Assembly (NCBI GenBank): GCA_002719955.1
Contig: PBFW01000067.1
Span: 1-64,000 of the forward strand
Direction: 5' to 3'
DNA from: Deltaproteobacteria bacterium
GTDB lineage: Bacteria > Myxococcota_A > UBA9160 > UBA4427
Length of the DNA stretch: 64,000 nt
The translations under genes and the position numbers were made by a program. This document shows positions 53,199 through 62,633 of the stretch, in pieces. Below the pieces are notes generated by a model. That model saw nothing but the letters and a program-made list of their open reading frames with translations, did not search any database and was not told the DNA's origin. Positions within the stretch are counted from its first letter, which is position 1, and each line of letters starts with the position of its first letter.

Positions 53199-54123
53199 TC
53201 AGGGGAGGTGTCCGCTGGGCCTATTCGCTTCCGCGAACGTGCGCGTTTCCGTCGTGGTCTTGCAGATCGCGAGGAAATCGTTCACGAGATACTCCCAGGG
53301 AGATCGGAAGCGTGGTTGCGCCTCGGCGGCATCGTAATCCGCATAGGCCATGACTTCCTTGGGCGGCGGGAAGGCTTCGAGGTCGGCGCGCTCGAGCAGC
53401 AGGGCGCAGCGCTCGAAGTGATGGAGGTGGCTGACGACGATCACATTTTCACTCGAGACGAAGGCGTCGTCGAGGAGGTGATCCACGAAGAACGAGAGGA
53501 CCTGAGCCGTATTCCAGTCCTGTGTCGGCCTGATCAGGTCGGGCTCGAGAGTGCCGCGTTCGCCGAGGGCGAGACCGACCCTCGTGTTGGACCGCGACTC
53601 AGGCATCCGGAAAGAGTCGCTTGCAGCGTTCGGTCATCGCCGCGAGCGAGAAATTATTCGGCCCCGGTTTCCGTTGTTCGGGAAAACGTGCAAAGGGTGA
53701 CTCGAGGCGATAGCCAAAAGAGAATGCGAGAATCGCGGCGGGTGCCGGGTGAAGAATGGCGTGGCGCGTGGACTGATCGAGGGGTTCGAAGGCCTCGAGG
53801 AGTCGACCGACCGAGACCCACCAGCCCTTTGCGATCTCGATACCGGCGTCGCCGCTGCGTCGATCGATCTCCGCGCACAGCCTATCGACGAGCGCGGGTG
53901 AGAAGACTCGCGCTTCGGAGTGCCGCCGTACGCGCTGTGAGAGATGCGGATCCGTCGTCGATTCTCGTCTTCGATTGCTCGGAATCTGCCCGCGAATGAG
54001 CCGGTCGACCCCGACCTCTCGTAAATGCCTGGCGAGGTCCCCGAGTGGCGCCGGACCCCCGCCCGAGGTCGCTAGTGATGGCAGTTGCCGGTGGGTCGCG
54101 TATCCACTGCAGATCCCGCTCAC
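53199..54123 (-). pseudogene. YdcF-like (DUF218) gene, apparently split by a frameshift
   Basis: Two overlapping minus-strand frames give neighbouring parts of one protein. The upstream one (54123 to TGA 53599) has AAILAFSFGYRLESPFARF and GPNNFSLAAMTERCKRLFPD, the N-terminal strand and following helix of large YdcF-like proteins. The downstream one (ATG 53606 to 53199) has MPESRSNTRVGLA, NVIVVSHLHHFERCALLLER and SPWEYLVNDFLAI, the second half of a DUF218 domain. Their junction is an 8-base overlap (ATGCCTGA). A single -1/+1 shift and perhaps a small loss would rejoin them. Nothing shows programmed frameshifting, and a real two-gene arrangement is possible but less likely. No clean start was found for the first part. 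Confidence 0.55.
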
Positions 54124-54237
54124 CCGGGCTCGCTTTCGCTCGTACTGGGACGATGTCGGGAAAACATGTCGGGACGATTTGCCACGGGGCGGTCTGACGG
54201 CCCAGTCCTTCGGTCGCCCGCGATCTCTTACGTTCCG

Positions 54238-55146
54238 TCAGAGCCTGCTCTGTAGATAATCGAGGGTGCGGGCCTCGGCTCCTTCTTCCGCGGGAATGAT
54301 CGCGGCATCGAAATCTGTGACCCCGACGTCTTCCAGTCGTTGAAGAGCCCGATCGAGCTGTTTCTCGTCGCCGATGAGGGCGATATCCGCCGGGCCTGCG
54401 GCACCCTCTCGATCGAGCATGGCCCGGTAGCTCGGGATCATGCCGTAGTGGACCAGAATTTTTCCGACCGCCTCGCGGGCGGCGTCCGCGTTCCCGGTCA
54501 GGACGATCGGGAGACCCGCGACGATTCTTGGATCCGGTCGGCCCGCTGCGTTCGCCGCTTCCTGGATCGTGGGGAGAACGTGTGTCTCGATCGTCTGCGG
54601 TCCGGTCATCCAGAGGATCGATCCGTCGGCCATCGCGCCAGCGATCTTCAACATGTGCTCGCCGAGCGCCGCGATCAACGTCGAGACCGGTTTGGCGCCC
54701 GGGATCGCGAGTTCGAGATGGACGCGATATTCGTCGCCCTGGTATTCCGCCTTTTCCCCGCGTAGCAGGGGAGTGAGGACGGATAGGTATTCGCGCATAT
54801 GCTTGGCCCGGCGTTCGTAGGAGAGGCCGAGCATGCCCTCGATGACCATCTGATGGGAAAGGCCGATGCCCAGGGTGAATCGGCCGTCGCAGGCGGATTG
54901 GGCTGTGAGCGCCTGTTGGGCGAGGGCGGTGGGGTGGCGCGGGTAGGTGGGGACGACCGCGGTGCCCAATTCGATCTTCGAGGTTTCGCGACCGATCAGC
55001 GCATTCGCCGTGATGGCATCGATCGCGAAGATATTCGCGACCCAGAGTGTGTCGAAGCCGCGAGCTTCGAGGTCCTGGGCTTTGGCGATGAGGGTGTTGA
55101 AATCCTCGTCCTGACGTCCGTGCCCTGACATGATTCCGATTTTCAT
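54238..55146 (-). CDS. Luciferase-like, F420-dependent oxidoreductase (TIGR03564-like)
   Basis: A 302-residue luciferase-like barrel: MKIGIMSGHGRQDEDFNTLI, RGFDTLWVANIFAIDAITAN, KIELGTAVVPTYPRHPTALA, CDGRFTLGIGLSHQMVIEGM and GAKPVSTLIAALGEHMLKIA are the usual F420-type strands, and the loop SHQMVIEGMLGLSYERRAKH is typical of the TIGR03564 subgroup. ATG 55146 is preferred to ATG 55158. Third of its family here, which suggests the organism makes F420. Divergent from the DUF5916 gene. Substrate unknown. Confidence 0.88.
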   Translation of the reverse strand: MKIGIMSGHGRQDEDFNTLIAKAQDLEARGFDTLWVANIFAIDAITANALIGRETSKIELGTAVVPTYPRHPTALAQQALTAQSACDGRFTLGIGLSHQMVIEGMLGLSYERRAKHMREYLSVLTPLLRGEKAEYQGDEYRVHLELAIPGAKPVSTLIAALGEHMLKIAGAMADGSILWMTGPQTIETHVLPTIQEAANAAGRPDPRIVAGLPIVLTGNADAAREAVGKILVHYGMIPSYRAMLDREGAAGPADIALIGDEKQLDRALQRLEDVGVTDFDAAIIPAEEGAEARTLDYLQSRL

Positions 55147-55358
55147 GCTCGTTCCCATCCCCTCGCGTCGTCGAGATCCTGTGTCTTGCTGCGAGGCCGC
55201 CTGCCCGCGGCCCCAACGACTCTATTGAACTCCGGGCTTCGACTCAAATCCCCGTTCGCCAGATCGGGTGGCCTGTCGATCGTGCAACAGTACAGGTAAG
55301 CTCTGCCCCCCCCGGATTCCCGACACACACGATCATGCGTTTGATTCAAGGAGGCTTG

Positions 55359-57614
55359 ATGTCGATCTTCCGCCGAGCTGAGGGCTGCGACCGCCGATCT
55401 GTGATCGGACGCCCGGTTGGGCCGGAGCGCCGCGCCTTCCGATTCGCGTCGCTCCTGCTCGGTCTCGTCTCGGCGGTCGCGGGTGTGGCGGCAGAAGAGC
55501 CCGATCGGCCGAGCATCGACATCGGCTGGACGAAGAACGCCCCCGAGATCGACGGAGAGCTGGACACCGGCGAATGGGCGGATGCTGCTCATGTCGACGG
55601 ATTGACGCAGGCCCTTCCCGATCCCGGCGAGCAAGCCACCCAGCACACCGAAGTCTGGATCATGACGGACGAAGATCACCTCTATCTCGCCGCGCGCATG
55701 TGGGACTCGAACCCGGATGAAATCGTGGCGAACGCGATGTCGCGCGATGCGAATCTACGCCTCGAGGACCGTTTCAGTTTTACCATCGACCCCTTCCTCG
55801 ATCGACAGAACGGGTATTTCTTCCAGGTCAATCCGAACGCGGTCCGGCGCGACTTCTTGCTCGAAGGTGGATCCGGCGAACCGAGTTGGGACGGACGTTG
55901 GTATGCGAAGACCTCCCGTGATGCGAAGGGTTGGACTGTTGAGATCGCGATTCCCTATGCGACGATCAACTTCGCCCCGGACGCGAATGTCTGGGGGTTC
56001 AACATGGCGCGGGGAATTCGGCGTCGGGACGAGATCGATCGTTGGTCGGATCCGGTTCGCGAACGCTTTGTGATCGCGATGGGTCGCGCGGGCAATCTCG
56101 TTGGGATGAAAGGCATTCGCCAGGGGCTCGGTCTCCGAATGATTCCGGCGGCCACGTTCTTGCGTGTCGACGACAACGAGGATCCGCCGATCGGCGAAGG
56201 GATCAGTCGACGTCATTACACCAAGTTCGATCCGAGCTTCGACGTCTTCTACAAGGCCACTCCTTCGATGACGACGGCGCTCACGGTCAACACGGATTTC
56301 GGTGAAACCGAAGTCGATGAGCGCCGAGTCAATCTCTCGCGCTTCGCGCTCTTCTTCCCCGAGAAACGGGACTTTTTCCTCCAGGACGCGCTGATCTTCG
56401 ATTTCGGGGATCTCGGCCGAAACGGTCGCCCCTTCTTCTCGCGTCGAATCGGATTGAACGAAGAGGGGGAGCCGGTGGGCATCCTCGCCGGCGCGAAGGC
56501 CACCGGGCGTGTGGGCAACGTGAAAATCGGCGTGCTCGATGTCGTGCTCGACGAGCGTGGCCGGAGCGATCAACAGAATCTGCTGGTTGCCCGCGCGGCG
56601 ACGAATTTCGGTGAGTCCGCGATCGGGGCGATCCTGACGAATGGCGATCCGGAGGCGAACGGCGACAACACCGTGGTCGGTCTGGATTTTCTCTATCGCG
56701 ACTCGAATTTCCGCGACAACAAGAGCTTCAGCGCGAGCGCCTGGGCCCAGGGAAGCTTCAATGATCCGGATCATGGGCCAACCGCCGATCTCAGCGCCGT
56801 CGATGGTGGGGGATATGCCTTCGGCGGGGCCATGAGCTACCCGAACGACAAGCACAACTGGAAGATCAGCGGCCGGGTCTTCGACAGAGATTTCGATCCC
56901 GCCCTCGGCTTCGCCAATCGAGTCGGCATTCGAGAGTACAAGGCGGATTATCGGCGTCGCTGGCGACCCGACCTGGCGAGTGTTCAGACCGCCGATATGA
57001 GCGTGATCGCGCTGCTGGTCACGGAGCAGGGTCGACAGATCGAGACCGGGGCGTTCACCTGGCGGCTCCTCGATCTTCGCAGTCCGATCGACGACGGGAT
57101 CCGGGTCTCCTTCAAACATCGCTACGAGGCGGTCGACGAACCCTTCGAAAATTTCAACGTACCCGTTGGCCGTTACCATTTCGACGAAATCCAGCTGCGG
57201 CTGAATGCGAGCCTCAACCGTCGGGTCGGGGGCGAGTTCCACCTCGGTTATGGCAGCTTTTACGACGGAATACGAACGCGGACCCGCAGCGATTTCACCT
57301 TTCGTCTCTCGAAACATTTCCAGACGGGCGTCATCTACGGCTTCGACAATCTTCGGCTGCCCGGCGGCGACGAGAATATCCATGTCCTGCAGGCCCGCTT
57401 GGGTCTCTTTTTCAACGCCGATCTATCCTGGGTCACGCTGATCCAATTCGACAGCGTGAGCGACACCCTGGCGATCAACAGTCGCTTCCGCTGGATCATC
57501 GAGGACGGTCGCGAAGTTTTTCTCGTTCTGAATCAGGGATTCGACACCCGGGACGACGTCGTTGCTCAACGAACGGCTCCCCTTGCAAAGCTGCAATGGA
57601 CTTTTCGTTTCTGA
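55359..57614 (+). CDS. DUF5916 outer-membrane beta-barrel with N-terminal carbohydrate-binding-like domain
   Basis: A 751-residue exported protein. The ATG at 55359 has AAGGAGG nine bases upstream; a signal peptide (FASLLLGLVSAVAGVAA) ends about residue 45. Residues about 50-230 form a CBM9-like domain (APEIDGELDTGEWADAAHVD, VWIMTDEDHLYLAARMWDS). The rest is the DUF5916 barrel: FFPEKRDFFLQDALIFDFGD, followed by many amphipathic strands and a final WTFRF with terminal Phe, as in outer-membrane proteins inserted by BamA. Members occur mainly in Gram-negatives and are thought to take part in uptake or surface processing; function not proven. Confidence 0.88.
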   Translation: MSIFRRAEGCDRRSVIGRPVGPERRAFRFASLLLGLVSAVAGVAAEEPDRPSIDIGWTKNAPEIDGELDTGEWADAAHVDGLTQALPDPGEQATQHTEVWIMTDEDHLYLAARMWDSNPDEIVANAMSRDANLRLEDRFSFTIDPFLDRQNGYFFQVNPNAVRRDFLLEGGSGEPSWDGRWYAKTSRDAKGWTVEIAIPYATINFAPDANVWGFNMARGIRRRDEIDRWSDPVRERFVIAMGRAGNLVGMKGIRQGLGLRMIPAATFLRVDDNEDPPIGEGISRRHYTKFDPSFDVFYKATPSMTTALTVNTDFGETEVDERRVNLSRFALFFPEKRDFFLQDALIFDFGDLGRNGRPFFSRRIGLNEEGEPVGILAGAKATGRVGNVKIGVLDVVLDERGRSDQQNLLVARAATNFGESAIGAILTNGDPEANGDNTVVGLDFLYRDSNFRDNKSFSASAWAQGSFNDPDHGPTADLSAVDGGGYAFGGAMSYPNDKHNWKISGRVFDRDFDPALGFANRVGIREYKADYRRRWRPDLASVQTADMSVIALLVTEQGRQIETGAFTWRLLDLRSPIDDGIRVSFKHRYEAVDEPFENFNVPVGRYHFDEIQLRLNASLNRRVGGEFHLGYGSFYDGIRTRTRSDFTFRLSKHFQTGVIYGFDNLRLPGGDENIHVLQARLGLFFNADLSWVTLIQFDSVSDTLAINSRFRWIIEDGREVFLVLNQGFDTRDDVVAQRTAPLAKLQWTFRF

Positions 57615-57683
57615 CGAGGCCGGGATATCGGGGTCGAGACGCCTCGGATTGAGTGTCACATCGAGTCTCAGAGGTCGGACGAT

Positions 57684-58232
57684 TCAGCCGAGCGGATCTC
57701 CGAGCCAGATTTCCGGCGTCGTTTCGAAGCTGCGCGCGCCCGTGGACAGAAAGAGGATTCCCTCGCTGAGCGTGATCGACCAGCGCAATTGTCGATCGCT
57801 TTGCGCGGCGAGATCCCGGAGAAAGCCGTCATCTATGCGCGCGGCGGAAAGATTTGCGGGCGCGTCGATCGAATCGAGCTGTGCCGTCTTCCATCTCGTA
57901 ACTCCGTCTCCGAAAGCGAAGAGCGTGACGCGCTCGGACTGCCGCGAGGCTTTGACGAGTCGCTTCCCATCGGGCTGGCCGACTTCGATCCATTCGCGCA
58001 CGCGCCCATCCCCCTGACGGCTCCAGAGGTCGGGTTCGTCCGTCGCCGAGACACCGCGCCCGAATTCGAGCCCCTCCTCGAAGCGAAGCGCGAAGGCAAT
58101 CACGCGGAGGAGCGTCCGCTCGAGCGTTTCCGAAGGGTGGCGCGCGACACTCATCGTACGCTCGGCATAGACATCGCGATCGACCAGTGAGAGTTCGAGC
58201 TGGGTTCGGTAGATGATCGAGCCGCGGGCCAT
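57684..58232 (-). CDS. yaeQ: YaeQ family protein
   Basis: A 182-residue YaeQ (PF07152) protein with a PD-(D/E)XK nuclease-like fold: GSIIYRTQLELSLVDRDVYA, VARHPSETLERTLLRVIAFA, LEFGRGVSATDEPDLWSRQG, REWIEVGQPDGKRLVKASRQ and LRWSITLSEGILFLSTGAR match the family throughout. The acidic residues and the WIEVGQP strand are those of the nuclease-like core. Its role is not settled. GAGG precedes the ATG. Family length is normal. Confidence 0.92.
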   Translation of the reverse strand: MARGSIIYRTQLELSLVDRDVYAERTMSVARHPSETLERTLLRVIAFALRFEEGLEFGRGVSATDEPDLWSRQGDGRVREWIEVGQPDGKRLVKASRQSERVTLFAFGDGVTRWKTAQLDSIDAPANLSAARIDDGFLRDLAAQSDRQLRWSITLSEGILFLSTGARSFETTPEIWLGDPLG

Positions 58233-58368
58233 GCATTGGAGCCTCGCGCACTCGGCGTCATCGGGTCAAGCGTGGTGGTGAGGGATCTCGCTGATAGGCT
58301 TGCCTCGGCGGGGCGGCGATGTGCGGAACCCGGGCGGCAGCCGAAAGGCGAACGAGAGGAGAATGGCG

Positions 58369-58497
58369 ATGAGGCGATTCAGAATCTTCGGACTCGCAGA
58401 GGGGCTTCGATCCGGCCTCGTGATCGCGCTCTGGTTGGCGACGAACGAGTCGCGGTCGAGGGGTTGGCGCAGTCGCGCAGGATCTCGGCGGGAATGA
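58369..58497 (+). CDS. Possible small protein in an otherwise empty gap
   Basis: A 42-codon frame (MRRFRIFGLAEGLRSGLVIA then LWLATNES and an Arg-rich tail) preceded by GAGGAG at a good distance; ATG 58363 is an alternative start. It has one weakly hydrophobic stretch. It lies in the 330-base gap (58233-58563) between yaeQ and the iron alcohol dehydrogenase, where nothing else was seen. No homology recognised; it may be noise or a remnant. Confidence 0.2.
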   Translation: MRRFRIFGLAEGLRSGLVIALWLATNESRSRGWRSRAGSRRE

Positions 58498-58563
58498 TTC
58501 GCCGGGCGATCGCGGGACCTCCCCGCTCTTGATCGATCCCCGGGGTCTCCCGACGACTGGAAA

Positions 58564-59736
58564 TCAGGGGCTGAGGTCGCCGGCGATGCTTTTGCGAAGG
58601 ACCCGCTCGAGCTCCTCGTGAGTACACGGTTTGGGGTTGGTCGCGAGGGAAGGGTCCGCCGCCGCCATCGGGACGAGGCGCGCGATCATCTCCTGCGAGA
58701 CGACGCCTTCGAGTGTGTGTGGGAGTTCGAGCCGTGTTCGTAGGTCGAGCACCCACTCGAGCACGGCGTCGAAGCTCTGCCCGGGCAAGTCGAGAACGCG
58801 TGCCAGACGCGGCATTCGCGCTTCGATCACGGCTCGATGATGGACCATGACGTAGGGCAGAAAGATCGAGTTGGCCGTGCCGTGATGGAGGCCGGTGACT
58901 CCCCCCACCGGATGGGACAGGGCGTGGATCAGCCCGAGCCCTTTCTGGAAGGCGGTCGCACCCATCGATGCCGCCATCAGGAGATGGGTTCGTGCTTCGA
59001 TCTTCGACCCGTCGTCGAAGGCGGGCACGAGGTGCTCGGCGATCAGCCGCATGCCTTCGAGGGCGATGCCATCGGCCATCGGGTGGTAGCTGGGGGCACA
59101 GTAGGCTTCGAAACAATGGGCGAGGGCATCCATGCCCGTGGCCGCGGTCAGTCGTGGGGGCAGTCCGAGGGTGAGATTCGGGTCGGCCAGGACGAGGTCC
59201 GGCTGCATTCGGGGGTGGAAGATGATCTTCTTGTTGTGATCGCCGGGATCGACGATCACGGCGGCGCGTCCGACCTCCGACCCCGTTCCCGCGGTTGTGG
59301 GAACGGCGATCGTGGGGAGGATTCTTGCCCCGTCGGCCCCTTTCCAATTCTCATTGGCATCTTCGTAGTCGAGCACCGAGCCCGGGTTGTCTGCGAGCAG
59401 AGCAATACATTTCCCAGTATCCATCCCGGATCCCCCGCCGAGTGCGATGCACCCGTCCGCCCCGTGCTCCAGAGCGGCGGCGACGCCCGCTTCGACGTGA
59501 GTCACGGTCGGGTTGGCGCCGATCTGCGAGAAGACGCTCGGGGTGAGGCCACCCGCCTCGAGGGTCGTCAGAATCGGCGCGAACCAATCGAGGGAGACGA
59601 TTCCCGGATCGGTCACGACGAGTGGTCGATCGATCCCGAGTTCCGCGCAGAAACCAGCGAGTTCGCGGATGCGACCGGCGCCGATCCGGTAGGCGCTGGG
59701 ATAGTTGAAATCTCCGACGAGGGATTCTTCGCTCAC
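58564..59736 (-). CDS. Iron-containing alcohol dehydrogenase
   Basis: A 390-residue group III (iron-activated) alcohol dehydrogenase. The NAD motif is GGGSGMDTGKCIALL (about 100-114). PTTAGTGSEVGRAAVI marks the family, and the metal region contains DALAHCFEAYCAPSYHPMAD, IHALSHPVGGVTGLHHGTAN, with His residues at metal-ligand positions. Start GTG 59736 with GAGG upstream. It lies 19 bases after the glutamine-synthetase-like gene on the same strand, followed by nothing, in a three-gene oxidoreductase/ligase cassette. Substrate alcohol unknown. Confidence 0.92.
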   Translation of the reverse strand: MSEESLVGDFNYPSAYRIGAGRIRELAGFCAELGIDRPLVVTDPGIVSLDWFAPILTTLEAGGLTPSVFSQIGANPTVTHVEAGVAAALEHGADGCIALGGGSGMDTGKCIALLADNPGSVLDYEDANENWKGADGARILPTIAVPTTAGTGSEVGRAAVIVDPGDHNKKIIFHPRMQPDLVLADPNLTLGLPPRLTAATGMDALAHCFEAYCAPSYHPMADGIALEGMRLIAEHLVPAFDDGSKIEARTHLLMAASMGATAFQKGLGLIHALSHPVGGVTGLHHGTANSIFLPYVMVHHRAVIEARMPRLARVLDLPGQSFDAVLEWVLDLRTRLELPHTLEGVVSQEMIARLVPMAAADPSLATNPKPCTHEELERVLRKSIAGDLSP

Positions 59737-59755
59737 GTCGTCCTCGCTCGGCGGT

Positions 59756-61141
59756 TCAGATGATCTCGAAATAGCGTGCGAGGTCCCAATCCGTCACGCT
59801 CTTGCGGGACTCGAGATCCTCCCATTCGCGGGTTGCTGCGAAATGTTCGACGAAGGCGTCGCCGAAACACTCGCGAGCCATCGTCGATCCGCGAAGTGCA
59901 GCGCTCGCTTCAGCCAGGGATGTGGGCAGCGGAGAGGAAATCGCATCGGGGTCTTCGTAGGCGTTGCCAAGAATCGCGCTCGGAAGTTCGAGACCCTCTT
60001 CGATCCCCCGCAATCCAGAGGCCAGCGCCGCGGCCTCGGCGAGGTAGGGATTCGCATCCGCGGGCGCGATCCGGTATTCGCTGCGCTGAGCCTCTGGGCC
60101 AGCCGGGATGACGCGGATGGCGGTCGTGCGGTTCTCCACTCCCCAATTCGAGGCGGTCGGTGCCCACATCCCGGGCACGAGGCGGCGATAGCTGTTGACC
60201 GTCGCACAGACCATTGATGTCAGTTCAGGGAGATAGCGGACCTGTCCGGCGACGAAATGCTGCATCGTTTCACTCATCGAGTGGGGAGCACCCTCGGTGT
60301 GAAAGACGTTTTGGCCGGTCGCTGAATCCCTCAGCGAGAGATGGAGGTGACCGCTCTGGCCGGGGTAGTCGTTGCTCCATTTCGCCATGAAGGTCGCCAT
60401 CAGATCTGCCCTCTGGGCGAGGACCTTGGTGAAGGTCTTGAAAATTGCGGCCTTGTCCGCTGCAGCGAGGCCTCTCGTGTAACGAATTGCGGCCTCGAGC
60501 ACACCCGGGCCGGTTTCCGAATGGAGACCTTCGATCGCGCAGTCGAATTTCTCCATCAACTCGAGCAGGTCGTGATAGAACTGGGCGTGAACGGAGTCGC
60601 GGAGCACCGAATAGCCAAACATGCCCGGGGTCATGGGCCGAAGGTCGCGATAGCCCTTGGCGCGGATGCTCTGCGGCGTCTCGTCGAAGAGGAAGAACTC
60701 GTACTCGAAAGCCGCGTCGACTCCGAAGCCCATCGCCGCGGCTCGGTCGATCGTGCGTGACAGGGTCGTTCGCGGGCAGACCTCTGCGTAGTCGCCGCAG
60801 AAGCTCCCGATCAGCAGAAGCGTGTCTTCTTCGAGGGGGAGTCGTCGCAGGCTCGAAAGGTCGAGCCGGACGGGAGCATCTCGATAACCGGTATGCCAAC
60901 CCGAAACCTCGACCCGCTCGTAGAGCTCGTCGTGCAGGTCCCAGCCGAGGACGACATCGCAGAAACCGAAGCCCTTGTCGACAGCGCTTCGAAGCTTCAT
61001 GAGATCGACATATTTGCCGCGCAGAATGCCGTCGATATCGAAGACCCCGATCTTGAAGAAACGAATTCCTTCGCGCTCGATCCACTGGTCGAGTTCAGCG
61101 ACGTTCGTGACGCCCCGGGTCGGGGGCTGGGAATCGGTCAT
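59756..61141 (-). CDS. Glutamine synthetase-family ligase (PuuA/GS III-like, not the ammonium assimilation enzyme)
   Basis: A 461-residue glutamine synthetase-fold ligase: FKIGVFDIDGILRGKYVDLM at the start, AFEYEFFLFDETP with metal Glu residues, EGLHSETGPGVLEAAIRYT, and SGHLHLSLRDSATGQNVFHT with the ligating His. ENRTTAIRVIPAG corresponds to the RxxxIRxP ATP motif, and no adenylylation-loop (NLYDLP) is visible. Divergence from GlnA and the neighbouring aldehyde and alcohol dehydrogenases suggest gamma-glutamylation of an amine, as PuuA does for putrescine. That role is inference. GGAGGA precedes ATG 61141. Confidence 0.88.
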   Translation of the reverse strand: MTDSQPPTRGVTNVAELDQWIEREGIRFFKIGVFDIDGILRGKYVDLMKLRSAVDKGFGFCDVVLGWDLHDELYERVEVSGWHTGYRDAPVRLDLSSLRRLPLEEDTLLLIGSFCGDYAEVCPRTTLSRTIDRAAAMGFGVDAAFEYEFFLFDETPQSIRAKGYRDLRPMTPGMFGYSVLRDSVHAQFYHDLLELMEKFDCAIEGLHSETGPGVLEAAIRYTRGLAAADKAAIFKTFTKVLAQRADLMATFMAKWSNDYPGQSGHLHLSLRDSATGQNVFHTEGAPHSMSETMQHFVAGQVRYLPELTSMVCATVNSYRRLVPGMWAPTASNWGVENRTTAIRVIPAGPEAQRSEYRIAPADANPYLAEAAALASGLRGIEEGLELPSAILGNAYEDPDAISSPLPTSLAEASAALRGSTMARECFGDAFVEHFAATREWEDLESRKSVTDWDLARYFEII

Positions 61142-61241
61142 TTCGGATCCTCCGGCGGCGTGACGAAATAGTACTCGGGTAGGCGGTGGCAGGCTGAGTG
61201 TGGTGGGTGGCGATGGGCGTGAACTCTGTGATCGGGTCGGA

Positions 61242-62633
61242 TCAGATGGATTGCTCTCGCAGGTGATAGCTCTTCGGTCGCGTGAATGAATGAAATCCGA
61301 GTGTCGAAAGCGAACAGCCGAATCCCGAATTCTTGACGCCGGTCCAGGCGAGGGCTGGATCCAGATAGTCGCATCGGTTGGCGAAGACCGTTCCGGCTTC
61401 GACATCCTCGGCGAGTCGGCTGGCGCGTTCGAAGTCGCCGCTCCAGATCGAGGCTGTCAATCCGAATTCCGAATCGTTCATCAGAGCGATGCCCTCGCTC
61501 TCATTCGCGATGCGAGCGATTCCGATCGCCGGGCCGAAGGTCTCCTCGCGCATGAGCGCCATCGAGTGATTCACATCGACGAGGACCTGGGGGCCCAGAT
61601 AGCAGCGCGAGCGATCCGGCAGGTCGAAATCACCATCACCCACGAGTTGTCGTGCCCCCGCCGCCACGGCGGCTGCGACCTGGCCGCGCACAAAATCCGC
61701 GGCCCCCTCGTCGACCAGTGGCCCGAGCGTCGTCGTGTCCTCGAGCGGGTCCCCGATCGTGTACCGCCTGGCGAGTGCTACATAGGCATCCACAAAATCG
61801 TCGAAGATCGACTCGCAAACGTAGATGCGTTCGATTCCGCAACAGCTCTGACCCGCGTTGTAGAAGGCCCCGTCGACAAGATTTTCCGCGGCGAAGGCGA
61901 TATCGGCATCCTCGAGGACGAGGGCTGGGTCCTTGCCGCCGAGCTCCATTCCGGCCTGGATGAAATTCTCGTCGGCGACCGCGCGATAGATCTCGTGGCC
62001 TCCGCGAACCGAGCCCGTAAAGGACACGTATCCGAGGGTGCGGGATCGGATCAGCCGGCCCGTCGTCGCGTGGTCCATCGGCATCGCCTGAACCAATCCA
62101 TCGGGCGCGCCGGCTTCGAGGAAGGCACGTTCGAATTGGTCGGCCACGAGCGCCGTCTGCGTCGCATGCTTGATCAGCACGGCGTTCCCGGCCAATACCG
62201 CAGGCACGATCACATTCACGGCGATCGCCAATGGATAGTTCCAGGCGGCGATATCGAGAACGATGCCGACGGGATCGTGTCGGATGAAGCGGCGAAAACC
62301 CTCTTTCTGCGGCAGGACCTCCTCCGCCAGCGACTCCGGCGCGATCTCACAGAGCATTTCGACGCGTTCGACCATCGTGCCCTCGAATTCTCCTCGGGCC
62401 TGCGCGAGCGGCTTGCCCATCATTCGCGTGATCTCTTTGGCGTTCTCGTCCGCACGGGTGGCGTATGCGGAAAGCATTCTGTGGCATAACGCGACCCTCT
62501 CCTCGACGAGTGAGTCACGCCACCCCCTGGAGGTCGCCGCAGCCAATTCGAGTCGTGCAGCGACTTCGTCATGGCTGAGAAGGTCGAAGTGATAGGTCGG
62601 TTGGCCATCGATCGGACTGATGATGTCGGGCAT
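61242..62633 (-). CDS. NAD(P)-dependent aldehyde dehydrogenase
   Basis: A 463-residue aldehyde dehydrogenase: IVLDIAAWNYPLAIAVNVIV, the cofactor segment YVSFTGSVRGGHEIYRAVAD, the general base Glu in GMELGGKDPALV, and the catalytic Cys in FYNAGQSCCGIERIYVCESI (the first or second Cys of the pair). MREETFGPAIGIARI and a final AWTGVKNSGFGCSLS are also present. Length normal, cytoplasmic. It is upstream of the glutamine-synthetase-like gene and the iron alcohol dehydrogenase on the same strand, which together would oxidise an alcohol or amine-derived aldehyde. Substrate unknown. Confidence 0.92.
   Translation of the reverse strand: MPDIISPIDGQPTYHFDLLSHDEVAARLELAAATSRGWRDSLVEERVALCHRMLSAYATRADENAKEITRMMGKPLAQARGEFEGTMVERVEMLCEIAPESLAEEVLPQKEGFRRFIRHDPVGIVLDIAAWNYPLAIAVNVIVPAVLAGNAVLIKHATQTALVADQFERAFLEAGAPDGLVQAMPMDHATTGRLIRSRTLGYVSFTGSVRGGHEIYRAVADENFIQAGMELGGKDPALVLEDADIAFAAENLVDGAFYNAGQSCCGIERIYVCESIFDDFVDAYVALARRYTIGDPLEDTTTLGPLVDEGAADFVRGQVAAAVAAGARQLVGDGDFDLPDRSRCYLGPQVLVDVNHSMALMREETFGPAIGIARIANESEGIALMNDSEFGLTASIWSGDFERASRLAEDVEAGTVFANRCDYLDPALAWTGVKNSGFGCSLSTLGFHSFTRPKSYHLREQSI

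Noticed and set aside
53599..53606. Programmed frameshift joining the two YdcF-like pieces
   Set aside because: No slippery heptamer or downstream pseudoknot is evident at the overlap.
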